Of a stretch of DNA of 64,000 nucleotides, positions 26,982-37,946 are shown in pieces. Positions within the stretch are counted from its first letter, which is position 1. Each line of letters opens with the position of its first letter. The stretch lies in the NCBI RefSeq assembly GCF_029937855.1, contig NZ_JAPYPC010000011.1:1-64000 (forward strand), written 5' to 3'. Below the pieces are notes generated by a model. The model ran no database searches. It saw only the letters and a program-made list of their open reading frames with translations, and was not told the DNA's origin. Origin of the DNA: Christiangramia sp. GTDB taxonomy: Bacteria > Bacteroidota > Bacteroidia > Flavobacteriales > Flavobacteriaceae. The translations under genes were made by a program, and so were the position numbers.

Positions 26982-29123
26982 ATGAAGATTTCTAATATAT
27001 TTTTATTTCTGATAGTTTTCTTCATTTTCACGGCGTGTACTTCAGAAAAGAAGAATATTTCTAAAGCAAATGAACCTAAAAACAGGTTGGCTCAATCCAG
27101 CAGTCCCTATCTAATTGAACATGCCGATAATCCGGTAGACTGGTACGAATGGGGACCCGAAGCCCTTCAAAAAGCAAAGGAAGAAGATAAACCTATTATC
27201 ATTAGTGTTGGGTATTCATCATGTCACTGGTGCCATGTGATGGAGAAGGAAAGCTTTATGGATTCCACCGTTGCGTCAATTATGAACAAATATTTCGTGT
27301 CTATAAAAATAGATCGCGAAGAACGTCCAGATATCGATAAAATTTATATGGATGCCGCTGTTCTTATCAATGGCAGTGGAGGGTGGCCTTTGAATGCAAT
27401 AGCTTTGCCCGATGGAAGACCTTTTTTCGCCGGGACATACTTTCCAAAAGAACAATGGAAGAATATTCTTAGCCGAGTTGCCGAAGCCTATAAAAATAAT
27501 AAAGCTGATCTTGTTAATACAGCCAAAGCCCTTACCGAGGGAATTAGGAATTCGAATAGTCTAGATAGTCTTACCAATACTAAAACTGGATTTTCTGAGG
27601 CCGATTACTTTTCAATCCTCAATAACTGGCAAAATGAATGGGATATTTATTTTGGTGGATATTCTGGCACACAAAAATTTCCGCTCCCGATGTCGTGGGA
27701 GGCAGTATTACAATATTATTATTTATCCGGGGATAAGAATGCATTGAATATGGTGAATACAACTTTACAAAAAATGGCACGCGGCGGAATCTACGATCAG
27801 TTAGGCGGCGGTTTTGCCAGATATTCTATAGATTCAAAATGGCTGATACCGCATTTTGAAAAAATGCTTTATGATAACGCTCAGCTCGTTAGTCTCTATT
27901 CCAAAGCTTATAAGGTGACACATAATGAAGAATATAAGCAGTTGGTTAAAGAAACTATTGCGTTTACGGAAAGAGAACTATCTAATGGCGATGCTATTTT
28001 TTATTCTTCCATAAATGCTGATAGTGATGGTGAAGAAGGTAAATATTATGTATGGACTACAGAAGAAATAGATAATGTGCTAACAAAAAGTGAAGCAGTG
28101 ATCATTAAAGATTATTTTAATGTAGAGCGTTATGGAAACTGGGAAGAGGGTAAAAATATTCTTCACCGCAGTACTTCTCCTGAGGAATTCGTAAAGGAAA
28201 AAACATTTTTACTATCCGATTTTAATGAAACTCTAAATTCTGCGAAAAAGAAGTTGTTGGAGTTCAGGAGAAGTAGAGAAAAACCGTCTGTGGATAAAAA
28301 AGTGCTCACTTCTTGGAACGCGCTCATGGCACAGGCATATCTCGACGCTTATACTGCCTTTGGTGAGAAAGAATATCTGGAAGAGGCCTTAAAAATTGGT
28401 AATTTTCTTAATCGAGAGATGGTACAGGAAGATGGCAAACTTTGGAGAAACTATAAAAATGGAAAAAAGAAAATCCCTGGATTTCTTGATGATTATGCCT
28501 TTTTGATCCAGGCATATATCAATTTTTATGAAATAACCTTTGATATTAAATGGTTGCAGAGGGCGGATAAACTTTTAAACTATACAATAGAGCATTTCAG
28601 GAGCGAGCAGGAGGTCATGTTTTTTTATACCGATGCTGGGCAGGAAAATCTTATTGTTAGGAAGATTGAAATTCAGGATAATGTAATGCCTTCTTCGAAT
28701 TCTGTAATGGCCAAGAACTTATTTGTTCTAGGCCATCTTCTGGAAAAGAAACAATACCTTGATCTAAGTGATCAAATGCTTACCCAGCTTTTAGATTTAG
28801 TGATTAGCAACCCATCAAGCTTTGCTAACTGGACAAGGCTTTACGGAATTAAAGCTTTTGGATCTTATGAAATAGCCATCGTGGGAAAAGAGGCAGTAAG
28901 TAAAAATTTTAAGATGAACCAGGAATATTTGCCTACTTCCTTATTTATGGGTGGAAGGGAGGAGAATCTGCCACTGCTAAAAGCAAAACTTACTCAGGGC
29001 AAAACCTTGATCTATGTATGCCAGAACAAAACCTGTAAATATCCGGTGGAACAAGTTGATGAAGCTCTTGAATTAATTCAGAGTCACCTGCAGGAATCAG
29101 AATCTAATAGCTGGTGGGATTAG
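26982..29123 (+). CDS. DUF255 / thioredoxin-fold YyaL-like lipoprotein
   Basis: Lipobox [65 protein letters not shown]. Confidence 0.93.
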   Translation: MKISNIFLFLIVFFIFTACTSEKKNISKANEPKNRLAQSSSPYLIEHADNPVDWYEWGPEALQKAKEEDKPIIISVGYSSCHWCHVMEKESFMDSTVASIMNKYFVSIKIDREERPDIDKIYMDAAVLINGSGGWPLNAIALPDGRPFFAGTYFPKEQWKNILSRVAEAYKNNKADLVNTAKALTEGIRNSNSLDSLTNTKTGFSEADYFSILNNWQNEWDIYFGGYSGTQKFPLPMSWEAVLQYYYLSGDKNALNMVNTTLQKMARGGIYDQLGGGFARYSIDSKWLIPHFEKMLYDNAQLVSLYSKAYKVTHNEEYKQLVKETIAFTERELSNGDAIFYSSINADSDGEEGKYYVWTTEEIDNVLTKSEAVIIKDYFNVERYGNWEEGKNILHRSTSPEEFVKEKTFLLSDFNETLNSAKKKLLEFRRSREKPSVDKKVLTSWNALMAQAYLDAYTAFGEKEYLEEALKIGNFLNREMVQEDGKLWRNYKNGKKKIPGFLDDYAFLIQAYINFYEITFDIKWLQRADKLLNYTIEHFRSEQEVMFFYTDAGQENLIVRKIEIQDNVMPSSNSVMAKNLFVLGHLLEKKQYLDLSDQMLTQLLDLVISNPSSFANWTRLYGIKAFGSYEIAIVGKEAVSKNFKMNQEYLPTSLFMGGREENLPLLKAKLTQGKTLIYVCQNKTCKYPVEQVDEALELIQSHLQESESNSWWD

Positions 29124-29161
29124 CATTATATTTTAAATCTCTCTACCAAAGATAATTATTA

Positions 29162-29206
29162 GTATCTGATCTTAATTAAAAATTTAATTAAGATCGGATA
29201 CTTTTT
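29162..29206 (+). terminator. Long near-perfect hairpin terminator
   Basis: GTATCTGATCTTAATTAAAAATTTAATTAAGATCGGATAC followed by CTTTTT. Confidence 0.75.
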
Positions 29207-29526
29207 GCGAAAGCTAATTCTTAAAAAGTATTAGCATAGGCCGGTTGCTTTTTGCCGATTTAGAAACAGAGGCCTGGTCCACTCAATATTGCTTATAAAT
29301 ATTAATTGTTACCTGGATTAGATCAGAGAGTTTTTTTAAAGATATTTTCTCTTAAAGCAGGAGGATTAAATTTTAAAACGAGAAAGCAAACTTTTAATAA
29401 AAAATGATTTAACTTTATTGACTTAGGAAATAAAATTTATTATTTATTTTGATTCTTAGTTGCTCATTTAAGTTTTTTTTATACTTTTAATAATAACCTG
29501 TTAACTAATTAACTATAATTTAAATT

Positions 29527-32500
29527 ATGAGCATGAAAATTACTACTCGTCCTTCATGGCTATCAGAAGGAAAAAGAAAGGGTATTTTCTTAAGTATTTG
29601 TATTGCCACAATGATTTTAAACATTGGGAATACCGATATTTATGCAATGAGTACGCTTGAAATCACAGATCAGGAGACAGTTTCTGGTATGGTGACCGAT
29701 CAAAATGGAGTTCCATTACCTGGGGTAAATGTTTTTGTTAAAGGCACAACTGTGGGAACTCAGACAGACTTCGATGGGAATTACTCTATTACTGTGCCAG
29801 AGGGTGAGACTCTTGTGTTTAGTTATGTTGGCTTCACTTCACAGGAAATAATCGTGAGTGACCAGGATACGATAGATGTTTCCCTGGAGGAAGATGCCAG
29901 TCAACTGGATGAAATAGTTGTTTTGGGATATACCCAGCAAACCAGAGCCGATGTAACTGGTTCTGTATCTTCTGTTGATGTTTCTGAGGCAACTAAAACT
30001 CCAATCGTAAATGCTGCAGAAGCTTTGCAGGGAAGGGTTACCGGAGTTACTGTTCAAAACGATGGTTCACCGGGTTCGTCTCCTATAGTTAGGATTCGTG
30101 GCTTTGGAACTAGTAATAATAACAATCCGTTATATATTATAGACGGTGTTCAGACGGATGATCCCTCAATATTAAATAGTCTGAACTCTAATGATATAGC
30201 TCAGATGAACGTTTTAAAAGATGGAGCGGCAGCAATTTATGGTGCAAGGGCTTCTAATGGAGTCGTTATTATTACTACCAAAGACGGTTCATTTGGTATG
30301 GTGGGACCTTCTATTTCGATAGATTCTTATGTTGGTTTTTCAAGAGCGGCTAACTTGCCAGATCTTTTGAATCCACAGCAACATGGTGAAATGATATTTC
30401 AGAGTTGGCGTAATGATGGAGCTGTGCTTGATCATGCCCAATATGGTGAAGGTTCTACTCCTGTGGTTCCTGATATGATCAAGGAGATCTCGGTAGATGT
30501 TACGGTGCCTGAAGGAGGGACGGACTGGTTGGATGAAATATTTCGAAATGCCCCTACCTACAGCGCCTCTCTAAGCATGCAAAACGGTAACGAATTTGGA
30601 AAATATCTTATGTCCATTAACTACTTAAAAAGAGAAGGGATTCAACTTGAAACAGGTTTTGAAAGGGCTACGACGCGTTTAAATTCGGAATTTAAAATTT
30701 TTGATAAATTAAGGGTTGGTGAGCACCTGAATGTATCCTTCAGCAATACCCGTAACGGTAATGAAGTTAATAACGCATTGCGATTCTCCCCGTTATTGCC
30801 GGTAAGGGATGATAATGGTAATTTTACCGGAACTTATGGTCCGGATACGGGACTTAGTAATCCAACAAACCCTGTAGCCAATCTTTTAAGGGCTTCCGAT
30901 AACTTTAATAAATCACTTCGGTTGTTCGGGGATGTTTATGCTACTCTTGAACTGTTTGAACATTTCAACGTAAAGACTTCAGTTGCTGCTGATATTCAAG
31001 CTTATGATGGTAGGTTTTTCCTTCCTTTAAATCCAGAGCATTCAGAGCCTCGTTCAACAAACACATTAACCGAGCAGAATTCCAATAATTACCAGTGGCA
31101 GTGGACGAATACTGTGAACTATAATAATAACTTTGGGGAGCATAGTGTGAATGCTATTGCTGGTATTGAAGCTTTATCTCAAAGAGGAAAAGGGAATGGG
31201 ATTTCCCGGAATGGTTATTTATTCGAAACCCCGGATTTTTATCTTCTAAGTAATGGTTCAGGTACACCAATTGTGAATTACGCATTTGATCAAACTTCAA
31301 CCCTGTATTCTTTTTTTGGAAATGTAAATTATAATTATGCTGGAAAATATTATTTATCAGCAACTTTAAGAAGGGATAAATCCTCCAGGTTCAGAGGCGA
31401 TAATCAAAGTGATATATTTCCTTCCTTTAGCGCAGGATGGGTGATAAGTGAGGAAGATTTTTATCCTACCGATGCTTTTGTGAACAGATTAAAGCTAAAA
31501 GCGTCCTGGGGAGAATTGGGAAATCAGACCTTGCCAGCTTCCAATCCTACTATTAATATTTCCAATTTAAATGAGCAATTTGCAGATTATGCTTTTAATG
31601 GAAGTAGTGTGACTACAGGAGCAATACTTAGCCAGGTTGGAAATCCAAATCTTAAGTGGGAGACCAGTGTCACCAAAAATATAGGTTTGAACATTGGAAT
31701 GCTGGATGACAGGTTGGATGCCACTATAGAGGTTTATGAAATTACCACTGAAGATCTTATCACCAGGGATAATAGCCTAATCAGTACAACAGCGATAGAT
31801 GCACAGGCTCCGCTGGTGAACCTTGGTTCTATTAGAAATACGGGAGTGGATTTTAATATTGGTTATCAAAGCGAGTCTTCTTCAGATTTTACCTATGGTT
31901 TTAACCTGAATATTTCGCATTATAAGAATGAGGTGATTGATCTGATTAGCGAATTCCAGACTGGTAATACCGGTTTTAGGGGAGGACCTGTTACCAGAAC
32001 CTCTGAAGGTAAACCGCTTTCATATTTTTATGGAAGAGAAGTAATAGGAATATTTGCCTCTGAAGCAGAGGTTGAAGCAGCAGCAGATCAGGGATTTGAA
32101 ACTTCTGCTGATGGAGTGGGACGCTTCCAGTATGCTGATATCAATAATGATGGAGTGATAAACGATGATGACAGGACGGATATAGGATCCCCTCATCCCG
32201 ATTTTACATATGGTTTAAACCTCAATGCTGAATATAAAGGATTTGATTTTTCGGCATTTTTCGCCGGCTCGCAAGGGAATGAAATATACAATTATCAAAA
32301 AGTATTTACAGATTTCCCCCTATTTTTTAATGCCAACAGAAGTGCCAGGGTTTTAAATTCCTTTACACCGGATAATCCGGACGCCGCATTACCTGCACTA
32401 AGTGCAACTATAAGAAATAATGAAACGAACCCAAATTCTTATTTTGTGGAAGATGGTTCTTTTCTAAGATTAAAAAATTTACAAATCGGCTATAATTTTG

Positions 32501-32718
32501 CTGAAACTATAGTAGAAAAATTAAGAGTACAGAATTTGCGTATTTATGTTCAGGGAACTAATTTGTTCACTATTACTGGATATGACGGACTCGATCCTGA
32601 GGTAGGTTCCTTTGATAGTCTTACGTTGGGTGTTGATGGAAATGTTGGAGGTGGAGGTTTATTAACAGTATATCCACTTTCACAGATATATACATTTGGT
32701 GTTAATATTAAACTTTAG
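29527..32718 (+). CDS. SusC/RagA-family TonB-dependent outer-membrane receptor
   Basis: VSGMVTDQNGVPLPGVNVFVKGTTVGTQTDFDGNYSITVP carboxypeptidase-like domain, plug NPLYIIDGVQTDD...MNVLKDGAAAIYGARASNGVVIITTK. Confidence 0.97.
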   Translation: MSMKITTRPSWLSEGKRKGIFLSICIATMILNIGNTDIYAMSTLEITDQETVSGMVTDQNGVPLPGVNVFVKGTTVGTQTDFDGNYSITVPEGETLVFSYVGFTSQEIIVSDQDTIDVSLEEDASQLDEIVVLGYTQQTRADVTGSVSSVDVSEATKTPIVNAAEALQGRVTGVTVQNDGSPGSSPIVRIRGFGTSNNNNPLYIIDGVQTDDPSILNSLNSNDIAQMNVLKDGAAAIYGARASNGVVIITTKDGSFGMVGPSISIDSYVGFSRAANLPDLLNPQQHGEMIFQSWRNDGAVLDHAQYGEGSTPVVPDMIKEISVDVTVPEGGTDWLDEIFRNAPTYSASLSMQNGNEFGKYLMSINYLKREGIQLETGFERATTRLNSEFKIFDKLRVGEHLNVSFSNTRNGNEVNNALRFSPLLPVRDDNGNFTGTYGPDTGLSNPTNPVANLLRASDNFNKSLRLFGDVYATLELFEHFNVKTSVAADIQAYDGRFFLPLNPEHSEPRSTNTLTEQNSNNYQWQWTNTVNYNNNFGEHSVNAIAGIEALSQRGKGNGISRNGYLFETPDFYLLSNGSGTPIVNYAFDQTSTLYSFFGNVNYNYAGKYYLSATLRRDKSSRFRGDNQSDIFPSFSAGWVISEEDFYPTDAFVNRLKLKASWGELGNQTLPASNPTINISNLNEQFADYAFNGSSVTTGAILSQVGNPNLKWETSVTKNIGLNIGMLDDRLDATIEVYEITTEDLITRDNSLISTTAIDAQAPLVNLGSIRNTGVDFNIGYQSESSSDFTYGFNLNISHYKNEVIDLISEFQTGNTGFRGGPVTRTSEGKPLSYFYGREVIGIFASEAEVEAAADQGFETSADGVGRFQYADINNDGVINDDDRTDIGSPHPDFTYGLNLNAEYKGFDFSAFFAGSQGNEIYNYQKVFTDFPLFFNANRSARVLNSFTPDNPDAALPALSATIRNNETNPNSYFVEDGSFLRLKNLQIGYNFAETIVEKLRVQNLRIYVQGTNLFTITGYDGLDPEVGSFDSLTLGVDGNVGGGGLLTVYPLSQIYTFGVNIKL

Positions 32719-32720
32719 TA

Positions 32721-34409
32721 ATGATGAAAAAGAAATTAATTTATTATATCCTTCCATTATTGGCTTTGATAGCTTGTAATGAAGAATTTACGGAGACTCC
32801 CGCTGTAGGTGCCCTTAGTGATGAAGCGTTACAGAATCCTCAGGGAGTAGATCTCTTACTTACAGGAGCTTATTCGGCTTTGACAGGCGCAGTTAACAAT
32901 AATGGAGGGAATGGTTTTGCTGTGAGTCCTGATAACTGGTGGTTTGATGTAATGTCAGACGATGCTCACAAAGGAAGTACCGATGGTGATCAGCTGGATT
33001 TATTTTTGTTGGAGACCTATCAGTTTACTCCTGCCAACCCTTATATTCTTGGGAAATGGGAAGCGCTATATGGAGGTGAAAACAGGGCAAATGCTGTTAT
33101 TAATGTAATTAATGGAATAGAAGGAGAGGATGTTACGGGAAAACTGGCAGAGGCTAGATTTTTGAGAGGTTATTATAATTTTGAACTACAAAAAATCTTT
33201 GGTAACCCTGCTTTTATCTCAGCTGAAAATTATGCCAATAGTAATTTCAACCAGCCAAACCCTGGACCAATATGGGAAGAAATTGAAGCTGATCAGCAAT
33301 TTGCCATAGAAAATTTACCCGAGACACAAGCAGAACCAGGTAGACCAACTTCATGGACAGCTAAAGCCTTTTTAGCCAAAACCTACTTATTTCAGGAAAA
33401 GTGGCAGGAAGCTTTTAATCTTCTACAGGATATAATCCAAAATGGACCATATAGTCTAAACCAAGAATTCTTTGCCAATTTTAGAGCTGAAGGCGAAAAT
33501 AGCCCAGAATCGGTATTTTCTATTCAATTTACGGCCGATGATGGTAATTCTTATAACGGGAATGTGGGAAGTACATTAAACTTTCCCAACGCTTTAGGTT
33601 TTTGTTGTGGTTTTTATTCCCCTACTCAGGATCTTGTAAATGCATACCAAACAGGAGAGGATGGTTTGCCACTTTTGGACACATTCGGTGAAAATGATGT
33701 AGCGAATGATTATGGAATAGAAAGTGACCAGCCTTTTACTCCTGAATCGGGACCATTGGACCCACGCTTAGATTATACTGTAGGAAGAAGAGGAATAGAT
33801 TATAATGGTTATGGGATAAATCCAGGAAAGGAATGGGTTCGTAATAGTTTTGCAGATATATCAGGTCCTTATCTTCCTAAAAAGAATGTGTACTATGCAG
33901 GAGAAGATGTGAATATGGGCACAGGTCCCTGGGGGCAGCAATATTCCGGAATTAATTACAATGTTATGCGATTTTCAGGTGTTTTATTGATGGCGGCAGA
34001 AGCTGCCGTGGAATTGGGCGATCTAGATACCGCATTAGATTATGTTAATCAGGTAAGGGAAAGAGCAAAGAATATGACCTATGTGCAGGCCGAGGACGGT
34101 TCCCCTGCAGCTAATTACAATATAGATCTATATGATTCTTTTTCAGACCAGGAATTTGCGAGAAAGGCAGTTCGTTTCGAAAGGAGATTAGAACTTGCCA
34201 TGGAAGGTCACAGATATTTTGATCTTGCCAGGTGGGGACCTAACTATATGAAAAATGTTATTGAGGAATATATCGATAATGAAACCTCCACTATTCCTAA
34301 TTTCGGGCCAAAAACATCAACTTTCCAGGAACATATGGTAATAATGCCTATCCCAACCACAGCAATAGATCTTTCTGGGGGAGTGCTAACTCAAAATCAA
34401 GGATATTAA
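32721..34409 (+). CDS. SusD/RagB-family outer-membrane lipoprotein
   Basis: LIACNEEF lipobox, RGYYNFELQKIFGNP, RFERRLELAMEGHRYFDLARWG, C-terminal IPTTAIDLSGGVLTQNQGY. Confidence 0.97.
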   Translation: MMKKKLIYYILPLLALIACNEEFTETPAVGALSDEALQNPQGVDLLLTGAYSALTGAVNNNGGNGFAVSPDNWWFDVMSDDAHKGSTDGDQLDLFLLETYQFTPANPYILGKWEALYGGENRANAVINVINGIEGEDVTGKLAEARFLRGYYNFELQKIFGNPAFISAENYANSNFNQPNPGPIWEEIEADQQFAIENLPETQAEPGRPTSWTAKAFLAKTYLFQEKWQEAFNLLQDIIQNGPYSLNQEFFANFRAEGENSPESVFSIQFTADDGNSYNGNVGSTLNFPNALGFCCGFYSPTQDLVNAYQTGEDGLPLLDTFGENDVANDYGIESDQPFTPESGPLDPRLDYTVGRRGIDYNGYGINPGKEWVRNSFADISGPYLPKKNVYYAGEDVNMGTGPWGQQYSGINYNVMRFSGVLLMAAEAAVELGDLDTALDYVNQVRERAKNMTYVQAEDGSPAANYNIDLYDSFSDQEFARKAVRFERRLELAMEGHRYFDLARWGPNYMKNVIEEYIDNETSTIPNFGPKTSTFQEHMVIMPIPTTAIDLSGGVLTQNQGY

Positions 34410-34438
34410 TTTAATCATATTTATTTAGAAATAATCAG

Positions 34439-34544
34439 GACTGTTTAAAAATAGTTTTAGTTGTTTAACTGAGCTTTTCGTTTTTCTATAAAAAGGAAAA
34501 TAAACGATAGGCTCAGTTTATTTAATAATAAAATTGAAACAGTC
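34439..34544 (+). other. Nested intergenic RNA hairpin (terminator/attenuator-like) after susD
   Basis: Outer arms GACTGTTT/AAACAGTC, inner AACTGAGC/GCTCAGTT (34467-34518) with internal CGTTT/AAACG. Confidence 0.5.
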
Positions 34545-34571
34545 ATGTCTTATTAAAATTCAAAGAGGAGG

Positions 34572-37500
34572 ATGTTGAAAATGAAGAGCATTAAATTCAT
34601 ACCGATCATTGCTGCTTGTATTTCATTTTCATGTATTACCGAAAGTGAAGAAAGTTTACAAGATCAGACCCATTTTACAAGATTAAGTGTAGAAGACTCG
34701 AATATAGATTTTCAGAATATTTTAACCGAGAATGATAGTCTTAACTACTTCAGTTATTCTTATCTATATATGGGTGGAGGTATAGCTGCAGGAGACATAA
34801 ATAATGACGGCCTTACAGATCTTTTTTTTACCGGAAATATGGTATCAAACAAACTGTATCTAAATGAAGGCAAGCTTAAGTTTAAGGATATCTCAAAAAA
34901 AGCAGGTGTAGAAGGAGATGGACGTTGGTTTACCGGCGTGACCATGGCAGATGTAAATGCTGACGGCTGGCTTGATATTTACGTCTCGGCTTCTGGAAAA
35001 TTTGAACCTCGCGAAAACTTACTGTATGTGAATAATAAGGATGGCACCTTTACAGAAAGAGCCCGGGAATATGGAATAGCAGATAAAGGTCATAGTGTGC
35101 AATCTACTTTCTTTGATTATGACCTTGATGGAGATCTGGATCTTTTTGTAGCTAATTATCCTCCCACACGTTTTGATTCCCCCAATCATTTTTATTTGTT
35201 CAAAATGCAAAACCTCAAAGAGGTAGAGTCAGATAATTTATATAGAAACGATAATGGCGTTTTTACCAAAGTTACCGATGAAGCCGGAGTAAAATCTTTC
35301 GGACTTTCACTCAGTGCCACAGTGGGTGATTTGAATGAAGATGGATGGCCAGATATTTACATTTCCAACGATTTTAGCACACCAGATTATATGTATCTTA
35401 ACAATCAGGATGGAACTTTTACCGATGTGCTGAAAGAAGCTACTCAACAAACTTCTTTCTATGGTATGGGGGTGGATATTGCTGATTACAATAATGACGG
35501 ACTTCTGGATATTCTGCAAATGGATATGGCCGCCAAGGATAATAGACGCTCGAAAGCGAATATGGCCAGTATGAATCCAGATCTGTTCTGGAGTACAGTA
35601 AATTCAGGGTTTCATTACCAGTATATGTTCAATTCTCTTCAGACCAATGCGGGAAATTTGCAAGGAAATACACCCTATTTTAGTAATACAGCAAATCTTG
35701 CTGGAGTACAAGCCACAGATTGGAGCTGGGCTCCGTTATTTGCCGATCTGGATAATGACGGATGGAAGGATATTTTTATTTCGAACGGCACAAGAAGGGA
35801 GATAAACAATAAAGATTATTTTAATGAACTTAAAAAAAGATCTGTTCAGAACGATAGTCTTCTGGAGAAATCCCTGGAAATTCCTTCTGAAAAAATAGAT
35901 AATTTCGTTTTTAGAAATAAAGGAGATTTAACTTTTGAAAGAGTGAATGATAAGTGGGGTTTAAATTATGCAGGCTTTTCCAATGGAACTGTATATGCCG
36001 ATCTTGATAATGACGGGGACCTGGAAATTGTGCTGAACAATATTGATGATACCGCAACCATATTTCGGAATAATAATCTAGATGGAAATAGTTATTTAAA
36101 TATCAGCTTGAAAGGTCCGGAAAAAAATAAATTTGGTATTGGTGCCCGGGTTTATCTTAAAAATAATGAGCAGTCTCAAATGCAGGAGCTTAATCTAAGC
36201 CGGGGCTTTCAATCTTCTGTAGCTCCGGAATTACACTTTGGATTAGGAAACAGGAAAAAAATAGAAGAGCTTAAGGTTGTTTGGGCAGATCAAAGAACCC
36301 AGGTCTTAAAGGATGTTTCAGTTAACCAAGATTTGGTTATTAATTATTCCGATTCCCAGACCCCGACTTCTGTGGTTCCCAAAAATCCTGTGAGAAAGCT
36401 ATTTTTAACGGTTTCAGCAGACTCGCTTAATCTTGATTATAAACATTCGGAAAACACCTTTGATGATTTCCAAAAAGAAATTCTCCTACCTCATAAAACT
36501 TCTATGTTTGGCCCGGGGATGGCTGTAGGGGATTTGAATAATGACGGACTGGATGATCTTTTTATTGGCGGAGCTTCAGAATCTCCAGCCGGAATTTATT
36601 TTCAAACTCCTAATGGCTTTCAAAAGAAGGAGTTTGAGGCTATATATAAAGATCTTAAATACGAAGACCTTGGAGCCCTGATCTTCGATGCAGATAATGA
36701 TGGCGATAATGATCTTTATGTGGTTAGCGGTGGAAATGAATTCTCTCCACATTCTGAATTCTTACAGGATAGGCTGTATATCAATGAAAATGGAAATTTT
36801 CAAAAATCGAGATCCGCACTGCCGGAAATGATTACCAGTGGTTCAAGAGCTTATGCGCATGATTATGATAAGGACGGAGACCTCGATCTTTTTGTTGGTG
36901 GAAGGTTAGTGCCGGGTAATTATCCCTCACCTGCTACCAGCTATCTTTTGGAAAATATTTCTGAAAATGGAAATGCCAAATTTATAGATGCAACACCAAA
37001 AGCAGCGCCTGAACTTTCAAATCTTGGAATGGTAACTAGTGCTACTTGGACAGATTTTGACAATGATGGATGGACAGATTTAGTTATCGCAGGAGAATGG
37101 ATGCCGATCAAGGTATTTAAGAATAATCGCGGCAATTTTTTCGATATATCAAAACAGTTAGGACTTGCAGATTCTACAGGTTGGTGGTTCAGCATAAAGG
37201 AGGGTGATTTTGACAATGATGGTGATATGGATTTTATAGCAGGAAACTTAGGTGAGAACTATAAGTACAAGGCCAGCGAGGATGCTAGTTTTGATATATA
37301 TTATTATGATTTTGACGGAAATGACACCAGGGATATTGTGTTAAGTTACTATAATGATGGGGAAAAATTTCCTGTGCGGGGAAGAGAGTGTTCTTCCCAA
37401 CAAATGCCCGGAATCAAAAAGAAATTTGAAGATTATAACTCTTTTGCAAATGCAAATCTGGAAGATATATATACCACGAATTACTTAGGAAATGCTCTCC

Positions 37501-37922
37501 ATTACCAGGTAAACTCTTTTGCCAGTGTATATATTGAAAACAGGGGAGATAAATTTATTAAACATAATTTACCTAAGGAGGCCCAGATTTCAACTATAAA
37601 CCAGATTCTCACAGAAGATTTTAATAAGGATGGAAACCTGGATGTAATAATTGCCGGCAATCTATATGCTTCAGAAGTGGAAACACCCCGGGCAGATGCC
37701 GGAATAGGTCTTTTGCTGCTAGGTGACGGAAATGGGGGTTTTGAGCCGGTAAAAGCTAGAGATAGTGGTTTCTTTATACCTGGTGATGTAAAGGATATGG
37801 CCAGGCTGAGAACTCCTGATGGGGAATATATCATAGTGGCTAAGAATAATGACAATTTACAATTGATTAAGCTTAAAGAGCCGATTTCAAAGAATAATGA
37901 AATAGCAGCCGCTAATAATTAA
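34572..37922 (+). CDS. VCBS/FG-GAP repeat lipoprotein with ASPIC/UnbV-type domain
   Basis: Multiple GDLNNDGxxD/ADLDNDGW repeats; SRGFQSSVAPELHFGLG...; lipobox ISFSC. Confidence 0.93.
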   Translation: MLKMKSIKFIPIIAACISFSCITESEESLQDQTHFTRLSVEDSNIDFQNILTENDSLNYFSYSYLYMGGGIAAGDINNDGLTDLFFTGNMVSNKLYLNEGKLKFKDISKKAGVEGDGRWFTGVTMADVNADGWLDIYVSASGKFEPRENLLYVNNKDGTFTERAREYGIADKGHSVQSTFFDYDLDGDLDLFVANYPPTRFDSPNHFYLFKMQNLKEVESDNLYRNDNGVFTKVTDEAGVKSFGLSLSATVGDLNEDGWPDIYISNDFSTPDYMYLNNQDGTFTDVLKEATQQTSFYGMGVDIADYNNDGLLDILQMDMAAKDNRRSKANMASMNPDLFWSTVNSGFHYQYMFNSLQTNAGNLQGNTPYFSNTANLAGVQATDWSWAPLFADLDNDGWKDIFISNGTRREINNKDYFNELKKRSVQNDSLLEKSLEIPSEKIDNFVFRNKGDLTFERVNDKWGLNYAGFSNGTVYADLDNDGDLEIVLNNIDDTATIFRNNNLDGNSYLNISLKGPEKNKFGIGARVYLKNNEQSQMQELNLSRGFQSSVAPELHFGLGNRKKIEELKVVWADQRTQVLKDVSVNQDLVINYSDSQTPTSVVPKNPVRKLFLTVSADSLNLDYKHSENTFDDFQKEILLPHKTSMFGPGMAVGDLNNDGLDDLFIGGASESPAGIYFQTPNGFQKKEFEAIYKDLKYEDLGALIFDADNDGDNDLYVVSGGNEFSPHSEFLQDRLYINENGNFQKSRSALPEMITSGSRAYAHDYDKDGDLDLFVGGRLVPGNYPSPATSYLLENISENGNAKFIDATPKAAPELSNLGMVTSATWTDFDNDGWTDLVIAGEWMPIKVFKNNRGNFFDISKQLGLADSTGWWFSIKEGDFDNDGDMDFIAGNLGENYKYKASEDASFDIYYYDFDGNDTRDIVLSYYNDGEKFPVRGRECSSQQMPGIKKKFEDYNSFANANLEDIYTTNYLGNALHYQVNSFASVYIENRGDKFIKHNLPKEAQISTINQILTEDFNKDGNLDVIIAGNLYASEVETPRADAGIGLLLLGDGNGGFEPVKARDSGFFIPGDVKDMARLRTPDGEYIIVAKNNDNLQLIKLKEPISKNNEIAAANN

Positions 37923-37946
37923 ATATTTCAGCAAAATCAACCATTT

